64,000 nucleotides of DNA from Coemansia sp. RSA 487 (lineage: Eukaryota; Kickxellomycota; Kickxellomycetes; Kickxellales; Kickxellaceae): assembly GCA_027577595.1 (NCBI GenBank), contig JANBRJ010000035.1, forward strand, positions 62,001 to 126,000, read 5' to 3'. The notes below the pieces were generated by a model that ran no database searches, was not told where the DNA came from, and worked only from the letters and a program-made list of their open reading frames with translations. Positions 37,381-48,408 of the stretch are shown piece by piece; position 1 is the stretch's first letter, and the number at the start of each line of letters is the position of its first letter. The translations under genes were made by a program, and so were the position numbers.

Positions 37381-37918
37381 CTAAGAAACTTGGGCTCTAG
37401 TTCAGTATTCTGTTGTTGTTTGTTGGATTTATTGCGGTTGCTACAAGATGATGCTTGCCGTTATTGCTGTTGTTTGTTTGTGTGCTCCTGATGAACTATG
37501 TTTTTTTTACGAACATTCATCAGTTTCTTTTTCCTCTTGCTTTTCCCGCATTTTGTATTGGCGGCTGCAAGCGACAATTTATTTCACAAACCCGTGACAA
37601 TGGATCGGCCTTGCATACAACATTCACAAGCATGACACCTCCTTTCTCCCAAGTAGCGTAGGACTTATCCGTATTTTTGGGTTCAAGGTTAAGCCTCATT
37701 TAAACAAGATAAGCATTTGGATGAATGTAGCATTATTCTCTGGTAGCCATCCTTTCAAGTTGGTTCCCACGACAATTTGGAAGAAAAGATGCTTCCAAGC
37801 AGACAAATAAGTGGTTTTGGATGCTTGGTATATAAAAGAGCTGGGAATTCTTTGCATTCATATTTCGCCAGTTCAGCGTATTTACCTCATTCTATTTTCT
37901 CTCACATATCTTTGAACA
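37381..37918. other. Promoter region of the BAHD-like gene
   Basis: A 538-bp spacer. It carries a strong TATA box (listed separately) and a short pyrimidine-rich leader just before the ATG at 37919. Nothing else is recognised. Confidence 0.5.
37829..37838 (+). promoter_or_regulatory. TATA box (TATATAAAAG) of the BAHD-like gene
   Basis: TATATAAAAG begins 90 bp before the ATG at 37919, a typical distance for a short-leader, TATA-driven, probably inducible gene. Confidence 0.6.
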
Positions 37919-39421
37919 ATGGACGAGCTAACCAAGAATATCAAATCAAAGGTGTATTATCTGGATGAGGTTGACAGCACCTCGTCGATCACCACGATAC
38001 CAATGCACTTCTGGTATGAAAACGCATCCGGTGTGGCTGCTGACAAGTTCCTGCCGCCCGAGATTATCAAAGCATCGCTTTTCAAGACACTCGAGGAGTT
38101 TCCGATCCTGGTGGGTCATTTAAAATCCGATGCCGACTGGAAGACATATGTTGACGTGGATAGGGACAACCTGAACACGCCTGAATACAGCGACTCTTAC
38201 TGCGATGTCCACTTCCAGGAAATAAAGGACTCTGGATTCGACACCAAGATGCTTCCCAGCACCTTTATCGACGCGCGAGTCATTCCTGTCCCGCCCACAC
38301 TCACTGGAAGCAGTATTAAGCTGATAAGAGCGCATGTATTCCGTTTCAAGGAGAACAGCGGTGCCGTCATATTTATCATGGCAGCGCACAACATCTTCAA
38401 CGGCCTAGGATTCCATTGCTTCGTCGCTCGTTGGGCGGAAATAAGCAGATGGATGCATGACGCCGCCACCAATGCTGCTGCTGTGCTGCCTACCCGCAGA
38501 TTTGTTCATGATCGCTCAATCATTAAAGACATCAGGTCAAGCGAAACGGACGCGCTCGAAAGCTCTCTGCGTAACGTCATGTTGGCAAGCGACCCGATGG
38601 CAAAGATCCTGGGCTGGTTCTCGCCAAATATGCGCGCAATGTTGTTAAAACACACTGGCGTAACAACCGAATTTATCAACTGTTCGTTCCATATACCCAC
38701 AGACGTCATTGACACGCTCCAGAAGGATGCACAGGAGTTTGCGCCGCCAGATGTCCCCCGGTACACGAAAAACGACATCCTTGTTTCGCTCATCACCATA
38801 GCGATTGCACAAAGCACAGCATGGGACGAACACGAAGGTAAGCACCCGCTAGTAAGCGTGCTCAACCGCCTGTTTTTTGGCAAGTTCCTTAGCGAGCCAA
38901 CAGAGTTCACCACATCGTTGCCTATGGACATGCGTTCGCATATCAAGTGCCTCAAAGGTGTTGCATACACAGGAAATACCACGTTCCAGAAAGGATTCAC
39001 TACGTCGCACGAGCTTTTAAATATGCAGCCGTCAGCCCAGCTGGTTGCAGAACTCGCTACCAGGACGCATCGTGTGGTAGCAAGCATCAACGAAAGGGCT
39101 TCGCATCAGTACTTTGGTCTGCTCAACCGCCAGCCGTACGGCCATTTGCAGTACCTGTTGCATCAAGTTAAACTCCGCCATATGGCGTACATCGCCAATA
39201 ATACACGGTCGGCTTTCCATACTGTTGATTTTGGCGCTGGAACTCCAGCATTGGTACGCCCACCGTCCCATGGATTCCCTAACTTGGTCATTGTGCTACC
39301 GGGTCATCCGGATGTTGGTGGATACGAAGCGTCGTTTACGCTTTGTCGTGAGGTGGCTGAACGAATCATCAAGCACAAGTATTGGATGAGCTTTGTTGAC
39401 AAGTACGACTTTGATGTTTAG
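37919..39421 (+). CDS. BAHD-type acyltransferase-like protein with HxxxN instead of HxxxD
   Basis: A 500-residue protein of the Transferase/BAHD fold. The catalytic region reads MAAHNIFNGLGFHCFVARWA: the base His157 is present, but the usual structural Asp of HxxxDG is Asn161 (HNIFNG). The second BAHD landmark, DFGWG, appears as VDFGAGTP (about 439-446). Other family features are the N-terminal PMHFWYEN, LFKTLEEFPILVGHL (chain-length equivalent of LxxxLxxFPxLxGRL) and NDILVSLITIAIAQS. BAHD enzymes move acyl groups from CoA thioesters to alcohols or amines in specialised metabolism; the substrate cannot be told here. The Asp is structural, not the general base, so Asn may still allow activity. 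No biosynthetic neighbours are seen. It has a TATA box and no intron. Confidence 0.75.
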   Translation: MDELTKNIKSKVYYLDEVDSTSSITTIPMHFWYENASGVAADKFLPPEIIKASLFKTLEEFPILVGHLKSDADWKTYVDVDRDNLNTPEYSDSYCDVHFQEIKDSGFDTKMLPSTFIDARVIPVPPTLTGSSIKLIRAHVFRFKENSGAVIFIMAAHNIFNGLGFHCFVARWAEISRWMHDAATNAAAVLPTRRFVHDRSIIKDIRSSETDALESSLRNVMLASDPMAKILGWFSPNMRAMLLKHTGVTTEFINCSFHIPTDVIDTLQKDAQEFAPPDVPRYTKNDILVSLITIAIAQSTAWDEHEGKHPLVSVLNRLFFGKFLSEPTEFTTSLPMDMRSHIKCLKGVAYTGNTTFQKGFTTSHELLNMQPSAQLVAELATRTHRVVASINERASHQYFGLLNRQPYGHLQYLLHQVKLRHMAYIANNTRSAFHTVDFGAGTPALVRPPSHGFPNLVIVLPGHPDVGGYEASFTLCREVAERIIKHKYWMSFVDKYDFDV

Positions 39422-39619
39422 CAGTTTTAAAATTCCTTAAAGTTTGTCGTTTTTTCCTACTCGATCATATGCCTATCCCAAAAGCCCGTGTCATACCATG
39501 TTTACGGCTAAATATATTTTCACCTACTTTGCGTACTGGCCACCTGAGAAAATTCTGCTCTTCCTTTGGGTTTCTTTTAAAGTTCTGGATTTCTAATAAC
39601 ATCTTTTTTCCGGGCAGAA

Positions 39620-41236
39620 ATGAAGCCATGGGACCGTCCACCATCTCAGCCACAACGGCGACCACCGAATAAGAGACAGCAAGGGGATGGACGCCCACTG
39701 TATTATCCACAAAACGACTATAGTAAGCAACAGAGGCCAATGCCACCACATAAATTACTATGGCCACCACCACCGATACCACCTGGCCATTTTCCTTTCC
39801 GCCCGCCTCCGCCAATACCTCCCCCGTTTGCAAGCCATACTTCCGGAGCCAATATACCGCGACCACCAATTCCACCACCAGTAGTCCATACAGCAAACAG
39901 CCCACTTGCAGACCTATCTGTTGACGAACAAATGACCTTTGAAAAGATGGTGGAGACGTATTGCCGCAACCCAGAGCTTGTAAACATGGTAAAACAGTCA
40001 CAACGGGGGAATCCTAAATACCACTTTCTCTATGAAGAGTCGAGCCTCAATCCGTACTTCCAATGGCGTGTAAACCACCAGCCCGAAAGACAAGCTATTA
40101 CCAGCTTTGAAAGATCAATGGCCAATGCTAATGCCGTACGCCCGATGCCTCGGCCATTTTGCCCGCCGCCAGTGCCTCCTCCAGAGGCAATTGCAGGCAT
40201 GAGGAACGAGAATCCCGCTGCAGCTCCGCAATCGGCTCAGAAAGCTCACCATTTGTACCACAAACTACCTGCTGGTTTGATGCTCAAGCTTATAAACGAA
40301 GACCATACGCCATATTCAGCCCTACGTACCAGAGACCTTGAAAGTACTGATTTCCTGGATTCTGTGGCTCCTGGGCTCTCCTCAGCACTGTCTTGCACAG
40401 AAAAGCCCATTGCTCCAGAAATGACAAGTGATTTGGAGCAAGCGCTTGATCATTTCGAAAGAGGCCTCTGCTACATATACAAGGAGGGAGAGTTTGAGGA
40501 TCGCGATAACCCATTTGCTTCGGCTGCTTCCAACGATACACACAACGTGCCATCCCTTCCTATTATGGACAAGGAAGGTTGGGAATCAGGTGTGTTGGAA
40601 AAGCTCTTGTGGGATCGGCGCAGAGGAGGCGAAGAAAGACGCAAGTGGAAGCGCAAGGGGGATCGCGCACAACGAAGGCTGGCTGGAGAAGATGTTTCCT
40701 CTTCAAGCCAGTCTTCCGACGATTCTGATGGTTCTGACTCGAGCAGCGATAGCAGTGGTTCTGATTCTAGCAGCGCGTCATCAAGCGGCAGCCAATCTGG
40801 ACAGCGCACTAGTGCAATGCGGCCGTCAGTTAACGCACGAGGCAGCAGTATCAACACGGCCATTGGAAGCGACAATGTTGGGTTTAAGTTACTAGCAAAG
40901 CTCGGATGGCAGGAAGGTCAGGGGCTTGGTGCATCAAATGATGGAATAATCGAGCCTATTCGTCTGCAAACGCGATTCAGCACAATTCGGAACGACAAAG
41001 GCAAGGGTAGTTATAGGGGGCGCCAGAGATCAAGAGGTGGAAAGAAGGGAAATGCCGATAAACGGGCATCACTTGGAACTGGCAGACTTGAAGATGCAGA
41101 TGCAACTTCAGCTTTAGCTGCTGGCTCTGACCAAACAGGCAACAACACGAACAGCAAAGAGTTTGACGCATATCGCAGACAGATGAGCCTAGCGTACAGC
41201 AGCCACCAGAACCCACCCACTTCTGACGACGCATAG
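39620..41236 (+). CDS. SURP and G-patch domain splicing protein (CHERP/SUGP1-like)
   Basis: A 538-residue protein. A Pro/Gln-rich N-terminus (1-95) precedes a SURP module at about 104-152 (TFEKMVETYCRNPELVNMVK, then YHFLYEESSLNPYFQWRV). A Pro-rich linker and an acidic/helical middle follow, then a basic stretch (RRGGEERRKWKRKGDRAQRR), a long Ser/Asp-rich run (about 355-390), and a G-patch at about 418-460 (VGFKLLAKLGWQEGQGLGAS). SURP domains bind SF1/SF3A-type helices and G-patches activate DEAH helicases, so a role in U2 snRNP and branch-site steps of splicing is expected. CHERP has a CID between SURP and G-patch that I cannot see here; SUGP1 has two SURPs. The exact orthologue is therefore open. 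The start is the first ATG after a CGGGCAG acceptor-like site, so an untranslated exon may exist upstream. Confidence 0.8.
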   Translation: MKPWDRPPSQPQRRPPNKRQQGDGRPLYYPQNDYSKQQRPMPPHKLLWPPPPIPPGHFPFRPPPPIPPPFASHTSGANIPRPPIPPPVVHTANSPLADLSVDEQMTFEKMVETYCRNPELVNMVKQSQRGNPKYHFLYEESSLNPYFQWRVNHQPERQAITSFERSMANANAVRPMPRPFCPPPVPPPEAIAGMRNENPAAAPQSAQKAHHLYHKLPAGLMLKLINEDHTPYSALRTRDLESTDFLDSVAPGLSSALSCTEKPIAPEMTSDLEQALDHFERGLCYIYKEGEFEDRDNPFASAASNDTHNVPSLPIMDKEGWESGVLEKLLWDRRRGGEERRKWKRKGDRAQRRLAGEDVSSSSQSSDDSDGSDSSSDSSGSDSSSASSSGSQSGQRTSAMRPSVNARGSSINTAIGSDNVGFKLLAKLGWQEGQGLGASNDGIIEPIRLQTRFSTIRNDKGKGSYRGRQRSRGGKKGNADKRASLGTGRLEDADATSALAAGSDQTGNNTNSKEFDAYRRQMSLAYSSHQNPPTSDDA

Positions 41237-41371
41237 GACGCGTCACGTGGATATTTGCAATCGCAGAGTGGGGGAGATTGCATCATCCGATAGTTCGCAC
41301 CACTGTATCTTTATTTTATCTCTTACTTTTTTCATAATTATTGTACTATTTCTATACATATTGGCTCGAAA

Positions 41372-42364
41372 ATGAACAAGCTTGCGCCTATTGAAAATAT
41401 TTCTCAAAGTATCGTTCGTGTGCTTGGATTAAATCCAGGACCATTCACACTACAAGGAACAAACACATACGTTATTGGACGTGGAGAGCGGCGGATCCTT
41501 GTTGACACTGGTGATGGCTCGCATCCTGAATACTACGATCTGCTTAAGCAGAGTCTGGGCGCCAGCCGCATTGACCGAATCCTGCTGACCCACTGGCACG
41601 CAGACCACATTGGGGGAGTCAACCAGCTGCTGAGCATGCCCGACGTTGTTGTTTCCGACTGCACAGTCTACAAGAACTACAACACTGCTATTGACCAAAG
41701 GGAAGATGTCATGGCAATGCTTTCTGCAGCCAGGGCCCAGGACTGTCTGCGCGACATTGCTGATGGACAAGAGTTTGAGGTTGACGGAGGCAACATCCTA
41801 CTGAAGGCTATGTTTACTCCGGGACACACCAACGACCATGTGTCTATCACAGTCAAAGGCGAGTCAATAGAAACGGAAAACGAACCGCAGATGGCAAGCG
41901 GCACGGGCAGCATTGGACCGCTTCTTATCACTGGAGATCTTGTGCTTGGCCAAGGAACAACGATCGTAGATGACTTGCAGCTGTATATGGACTCGCTTGA
42001 CCGTGTCCTGGGGCTTGATCCCTCAGCCCTTTTACCTGGACACGGTCCGACCATTCGTGGATGCAGTGCTGATGGCAAATCCAATGCCGTACGAGTAATC
42101 CAAGGATACATCGAGCATCGCAAGAGCCGCGAAAGGCAGATTCTCGATGTGTTAAGTCGGCCATCGCACACTAACGGCTGGCGGGTCGAAGATATCACCA
42201 GCGTAGTGTACTCCGACATCTCGGATCCAAGGGTGATCAAAGCTGCCCAGCATAATACACTGCTGCATCTCAAAAAGCTCCTGGCTGAAGGCAAGGTTCG
42301 GCGATTTGAGGATAACGGTTCAGATCACGTGGAACTGTGGGAGTTGATCAAAGGGAAAATCTGA
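41372..42364 (+). CDS. LACTB2-like metallo-beta-lactamase fold endoribonuclease
   Basis: A 330-residue protein starting MNKLAPIENISQSIVRVLG with the family phrase NPGPFTLQGTNTYVIGRG (21-38). The metal site is THWHADHIGG (His74, His76, Asp78, His79), with further ligands in FTPGHTNDHVS, ITGDLVLGQGTT and LLPGHGP. A C-terminal winged-helix-type segment (RERQILDVLS ... LLHLKKLLAEGKVRRFED) is standard for LACTB2. Human LACTB2 is a mitochondrial-matrix endonuclease for single-stranded RNA; the fungal protein may work in mitochondria or cytosol, and no presequence is visible. It is about 40 residues longer than human LACTB2 (288) because of an insert (about 165-185) before the ITGDLV strand. It lies between the splicing protein and RPA190, all on the plus strand, with its own promoter. 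Confidence 0.88.
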   Translation: MNKLAPIENISQSIVRVLGLNPGPFTLQGTNTYVIGRGERRILVDTGDGSHPEYYDLLKQSLGASRIDRILLTHWHADHIGGVNQLLSMPDVVVSDCTVYKNYNTAIDQREDVMAMLSAARAQDCLRDIADGQEFEVDGGNILLKAMFTPGHTNDHVSITVKGESIETENEPQMASGTGSIGPLLITGDLVLGQGTTIVDDLQLYMDSLDRVLGLDPSALLPGHGPTIRGCSADGKSNAVRVIQGYIEHRKSRERQILDVLSRPSHTNGWRVEDITSVVYSDISDPRVIKAAQHNTLLHLKKLLAEGKVRRFEDNGSDHVELWELIKGKI

Positions 42365-42677
42365 TGATTACCAAATATCAAGAAAAAAAGCTATTTTTTT
42401 CGGCTCTAGCATATGCTGAGTGGGAGGATCAAGCCTTTAAAAAAAAAAATTTTAGTACACTGATCCAACAAAGAGAGAGCCGACTGCCCCCCTCTCTTTT
42501 TCCCTCTTCTGTATTTCCATGGGTTCGTATATATTGCTCATTCTATTTATGTTTTGGCTTTAACCACCACCAACAGTAGATTCAGACAGACTGCCCCTCA
42601 TTCGTTTAATAGAAAAGATACGAGGCCTATTTGCAGGAGCTAGAATTTAAACAAAAGACAGCGGCTAGTAGAAAACA
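42365..42677. other. Promoter region of RPA190
   Basis: A 313-bp spacer with an A-run, then a C/T-rich stretch (42486-42510). No named element is recognised. Confidence 0.45.
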
Positions 42678-45600
42678 ATGAACATTGCACAGCCGGTGAA
42701 CTCGCATGTCAACGGCGTGTCGTTCACGTTCTACGAGCCGTCGGAGGTTCGTCGGATGTCGGTGAAGCAGGTTGTTAACCCTGTGCTATTGGACTCTCTG
42801 GGCAATCCAACAAAGGGCGGTCTATACGATCCATCAATGGGCCCCTTTACAAAACACCACCTTTGCGGTACATGCTCACTGTCGTACTTTAACTGTCCTG
42901 GCCACTTCGGACACATTGAGTTGCCGGCGCCAGTGGTTAACCCTATGATGTTCGACACTCTGTATCGGTTCCTTCAAGGATGCTGTCCGTATTGTCACAA
43001 GTTTACCTTTAACCGTGTTACGGTAAGTATCTGGTGAAAAGGAGCTCTTTCACTTGTATCATGTGCATAACTTTAAACCATGAGCAAATCTGCAATTTAT
43101 TAAGCAACAGAATCCCAATATATAAGCTGATCATTCTTGAAACTGGTTTTAGGCTACTCGCTATGTTGCAAAGCTCCGCTTGCTTGAGTACGGTCTTGTC
43201 CAAGAGGCAAACGATCTCGATGATCTGTTGCCGCGCACAAACAAAACAGGCATTGATCTTGAAGATGGCGAAGATAACGATATCAGTACAAGCGAAGACT
43301 TGGCACCGGGGTCGAAATCAAAGAAGGGCGGCGAGACCAGCGAGCAGTATATTGACCGCATCAATGCCTATGTCAAGGAAAAGCTCTCAGCCTCTGACAA
43401 ATCTACCTACAAGGTAACTATGGTCAACCAGATCCGCCGTGCACTTATTAAAGAGCTGGTTGGACGCAGTAGGAACGCCAACTGCCAGAACTGTCGCGGC
43501 CCAGTTCCCAAGCTGCGCCGCGATGGGTTCCTCAAGATTTTCCGTGAGCCGCTGACCCGCAAGCAGCAGACCGCGCAGCAGACCAAGGGATTGACATACC
43601 GCGATGTTATGAGTCTGGATGTTGCTGGAATCGAAAAGGAGATCAAGAGCAAGCAGAAGCAGGCTCAAGGAGGCACCGATACCGAAGAGGGCGACGACTC
43701 GGATGTTGAGAGCGAGAAGGAGTCAGACATTGAGAGCGGGGACGAGGAGATGGAGTCGGGTGCCAAGAACACGTACGATTCAATTGACGCACATCCTAAG
43801 AAAACGAGCAGCCAGCCGCAGCGGACGTCAGTGTTCATCACGCCCACCCACCTGCGCAACCACTTGCGTCTGCTTTTCAGCAACGAGCCTGAGATCGTCC
43901 GTCTACTGTTCCAGCAGCGCGATCCGCAAATGGCCACAGCTGTTGAAGCCCTGGGCGGATCCAATCCACGTGGCCTGACGCTGACCCGCCCAGGAAACCT
44001 GCGCTCGTCTATTGCGCTTGCGGACATGTTCTTCATCGAGGCGCTGCCTGTAGCGCCTACAAAGTTCCGTCCGGCCTCCATCATGGGCGACGACGTCATG
44101 GAGAACCCACACAACGTGTATCTTGGCCAGGTGCTCAAGACCTGCGTGAGGCTGCGCGATCTTGTCAACCACGACGCCAATGGAAGGCAGACCAATGGTC
44201 GGGAATCTAGCGATGTTGCGAGAGCTGTAGAGGAAGGCTCGCTGTTTGAACACGTTGTCAATAGCTGGGTGCAGCTGCAACAGGCAGTCAACAACGTAAT
44301 GGACAGCTCCAAAAATCCGACACTAGGGAAGAACGGTAAGTCGCCCGATCCCGGTATCCGCCAGCTCCTGGAGAAGAAGGAAGGCCTATTCCGCCAGAAT
44401 ATGATGGGCAAGCGTGTTAACTTTGCAGCGCGTTCTGTTATCTCTCCTGACCCGAACCTCGAGTCCGACGAGGTGGGTGTTCCGCCAGTGTTTGCAAAGA
44501 AGCTGACGTATCCAGAGCCCGTCACGCCGCACAACGTCAAGGAGATGCGCCAGCTGGTTATCAACGGACCAGACGTCTGGCCAGGCGCAGTCTCGGTGCA
44601 GCACGAGGACGGGTCGCTTGTGTATCTTGATCGCCTTAGCCACGAGTCGCGCGTGGCGCTGGCAAACCAGCTTCTAACTCCCCAGGAATCTGCATCCACA
44701 GTTAGCCCGCTAGGCAACATGTTTACAACCCGCGCTTTCGGCGTCAACAAGAAGGTGTTCCGCCATCTGCGCAACGGCGACATGGTTGTGATGAACCGCC
44801 AGCCGACCCTGCATCGCGCATCTATGGCCGGCATGCGCGCGCACGTGCTTCCAGGCGAGCGCACGCTTCGCTTCCACTACATGAATTGCAACCAGTTCAA
44901 CAGCGATTTTGACGGCGACGAAATGAACATGCATTTCCCGCAGAGCGAGGCTGCACGCTCGGAGCTCCGCAATATCATGGGTGCCGATGTGACGTACCTG
45001 AATCCGACAAACGGCGGTCCATTGCGTGGTCTGATCCAGGACTCTGTTGACGGAGGCGTTATCCTTACCAAACGCGATACAATGCTTACCCGCAGCGAGT
45101 ACCAGGAGCTTGTGTACTGGGCTCTGCGCCCTGAGACGCAGTCGCATCTTCCCGATGGCAAGGTGCAGCTTCTGCCGCCAGCCATTTTCAAGCCGAAGCC
45201 GATGTGGACTGGAAAGCAAGTCGTCTCGACGCTGATCCTGAATCTCACATGGGGCTATGCTCCGCTTAACATGATCTCCAAGAACAAGATCGGTGCAGCG
45301 CTTTGGGGCAAGTTTGCCTCCGAAGAAGAGCGTGTTCTTGTTCTAGACGGCGAGTTGCTTATCGGTGTGTTGGACAAGTCGCAGTTTGGTGCTGCTGCCT
45401 ATGGGCTTATTCACTCGATATACGAGCTTTACACACCCACACATGCTGGTCGTATGCTTTCGATCCTTGGCCGCCTGTTCTTGCGCTATCTTCAGGAGAT
45501 CGGGTTTAGCTGTCGTATGGAGGATCTCTTGTTTGACAAGGAGGGCGATGCGCTTCGCAAGGAGATAAACAGCCAGCAGGGACCCCAGGCCATCCAGGCG

Positions 45601-48408
45601 ACGCTCGATTTTCTTGGTATGGGCGACTATAAGCCCGAGCAGCTGGAGTCGGATCCTAGGATCAGACAGGAGTTCCACGATCGAATGGAGGAGGTTACGC
45701 GCGACCAGTACAAGCTTGCGCAGCTAGATGGTACGGTCCAAAATGCGATGAGTCTCCTGTCCTCGGGGCTGACGGGGAAGTGTTTGCCCAAGCATCTTCA
45801 CTTGCCTTTCCCGCACAACAACATGTCCGTTATGACTACATCTGGTGCCAAGGGCTCCAACGTCAACTTTTCACAAATCACCTGCGGTCTTGGCCAGCAG
45901 TCACTAGAGGGCCGTCGAGTACCACTGATGGTTAGTGGTAAGAGTCTGCCGTCGTTTGCGCCCTTTGACAGCACTGGTCGTGCTGGCGGCTACATTGGTA
46001 GCCGCTTCTTGACTGGGTTGAAGCCGCAAGAGTTCTACTTCCATTGTATGTCTGGCCGTGAGGGTCTTATCGACACTGCCGTCAAGACATCCCGCTCAGG
46101 GTATCTGCAGCGCTGCCTTATCAAGCATTTGGAAGGTATCAAAGTGCACTACGACTACTCTGTTCGTGACGCCGACGGATCGATTATCCAGTTCCAGTAT
46201 GGCGAGGATGCCCTCGATGTGCTTAAAGCACAGCACCTGAGCAAGTTTGACTTTGCAGCCGCCAACTACCGCGCGCTGAAGGATAAGTTCAACCCGGCAA
46301 GCGCAGCCGGCGTGCTCGACGATGAGCTGGCGCGCAAGTATGCAAAGAAGCTGTTGGGCAAGGCTGACGAGTTTGGTCTCAAGAAAGTCGAGGGGGAGCC
46401 GATCAGCTCACGGTTCAATCCGAGCCGCTACCTTGGTGCGGTGTCTGAAAAGTTCTACGTCGATTTGGAGAAGTACTTGGACTCGAATCCCAATTTGCTC
46501 TTGCATGAAAAGAAGAGCAAGTTGGAAATGAGAAAGGAGCATGCGAGGGAGAAGGCAGAGAAGAAGAAAGCGGCGGAGAAGAAGGAAGAAAAGAGTAAAG
46601 CGAAGGAGGCCAACAAGCTGAAGACCAAGATGTTTAATTCGGTCAGTGATATGGGTGCGCTGATGTCAACTCGCAGCTCCGACTGCTCGTCACGTAACTT
46701 CCGGATGTTACAGTATCTCAACTATCTGCATTCGCTTATCGAGCCTGGAGAGAGCGTCGGTTTGATTGCTGCCCAAGGTATCGGCGAGCCGTCGACGCAG
46801 ATGACACTTAATACTTTCCATCTTGCTGGCTTTGGTGCCAAAAACGTTACGCTCGGTATCCCGCGTCTTCGTGAAATCGTCATGGTTGCATCCGACAACA
46901 TTTCTGCGCCTGTCATGGACATCCTAATGTGCGACGGCGTAACTAGGGACCAGGCAAAGGTCATTTCTGGCGCACTGACCAAGCTCACTCTGGGCGACGT
47001 CACTGACTATGTTGAGATTAGAGAGAGCCTTTCGGCAAAGCGCGATGCTGTCAACCAGAAACGCTACCGCAAGTTTGTCGTTAAGCTACAGTTCTTCCCA
47101 TCCAAGGAGTACGAGGAAGAATACGATGTGGCGAACGAGGATATTCAGTTTGCACTTGAGCACTACTTTGCTGACAAACTTGAGGGCCTTGTTGCAAAGG
47201 ATCTCAAGCGCACATACCGCTCCACACTCTCCGACGACATGGCTGGCCAGGACAAGTCTGGAAACGACCTCGAGGGCGAAGAGGATGAAGACAACGACGT
47301 AGCTGAAAGAAACGATGCGGTGGACGACTCTGACGCTGATTCGGACATGGATGAGGATGGCGACGGCGATGCTGACGATGCCCGCGCTGCCTCGCGTCGC
47401 AAGGAGAAGACATCCTACGACGGTCCTGACGACGACGACAAAGAGATTATGGAAAGCATGGATGCCGAGCTGGATGAGCTCAACAACATGGCTTCTGCAG
47501 ATACGACCAACGGCAAAAAGAAGAAAGCTGGTGGTTCGGGCGATGATAGCGACAGCGGAGACGAAAGCAACAGCAACAGCGGCAGCAGCGATGAAGAGAT
47601 GGATGTCGACGATGAGCACAATATCGGCACTGAGACTAGCGAGGCTATTAAGCGCGTGCGCGTACTGGCTATGTCTAAGCGCCGCAAGCGTATGATCGAT
47701 CGCTATCCCCATGTGGTTGACTACAACTTTGTCGACGAAGGCAGCAACACGTATGCCGAGATCGAGTTGCAGTTCCCTGCCACAACACCCAAGTTCCTGA
47801 TGCTCAACCTTGCCGAGGAGGCTGTGCGCAAAACGATTGTTCGCGAGATCCCTGGCATCGAACTGTGCTCGGTCAACAAGAACAAGGCCGAGAACGACCC
47901 ATCTGTGGTTATTGGTGCCTACGGATCCAACATCCGCGGCATCTGGGATGCATCTGTCGTGCCGCTGGAGGAGATTGCCAATACGGGAAAGAGAGGCGGA
48001 ATATCCGAGTGGGTCGACATTAACCGCCTGTATACCAACGACATTGCGGCTATTCTGCGGGTGTATGGTGTAGAAGCTGCTCGCCAAGCGATTGTGCGTG
48101 AGATTTACAATGTCTTCAATGCGTACAATATCGAAATCGACAACCGTCACTTGGGTCTTGTTGCCGACTACATGACGTTTGAGGGCGGCTTCAAGCCGTT
48201 CAACCGCATTGGGTTGTCCTCGAGCCCTTCGCCCTTTGCCAAGATGAGCTTTGAATCGACGTGTACGTTCCTCCAGGAGGCCACCGTTTACGGCGACTTT
48301 GACGATCTGCGGAACCCGTCTGCCAGAATCGTCATGGGCCAGCCTGTGCAGTCGGGAACCGGCTCCTTTGATGTTTTGGCCGACCTGGCGGTACCAGCAA
48401 GTGCTTAA
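42678..48408 (+). CDS. RPA190: DNA-directed RNA polymerase I largest subunit, two exons
   Basis: Exon 1 is 42678-43022 (115 residues) and exon 2 is 43153-48408; the 130-bp intron has GTAAGT and TTTTAG ends and joins in phase (FNRVT/ATRYVAKLRLLEYG). The protein has 1866 residues. The N-terminal zinc region has CGTCSLSYFNCPGHFGH and CCPYC. RRDGFLKIFREPLT and KRVNFAARSVISPDPN follow. The catalytic loop reads NSDFDGDEMNMHFPQ with the three Mg-binding Asp at 700, 702 and 704. Trigger-loop and bridge-helix sequence is present (QQSLEGRRVPLMVSGKSLPS, FYFHCMSGREGLIDTAVKTS). Pol I features are the acidic inserts at about 265-295 and in the jaw (EDEDNDVAERNDAVDDSDAD). It transcribes 35S rRNA in the nucleolus. 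It is longer than yeast (1664) or human (1720) because of these inserts. Ser replaces the near-universal Ala in NADFDGD. Confidence 0.97.

Noticed and set aside
47086-48150. 354-codon minus-strand frame inside RPA190
   Set aside because: Antisense shadow of the conserved polymerase C-terminus.
43180-48408. RPA190 as a single-exon gene starting at 43180
   Set aside because: That start is a TTG inside exon 2; the N-terminal zinc region is encoded upstream and joins through a consensus intron.
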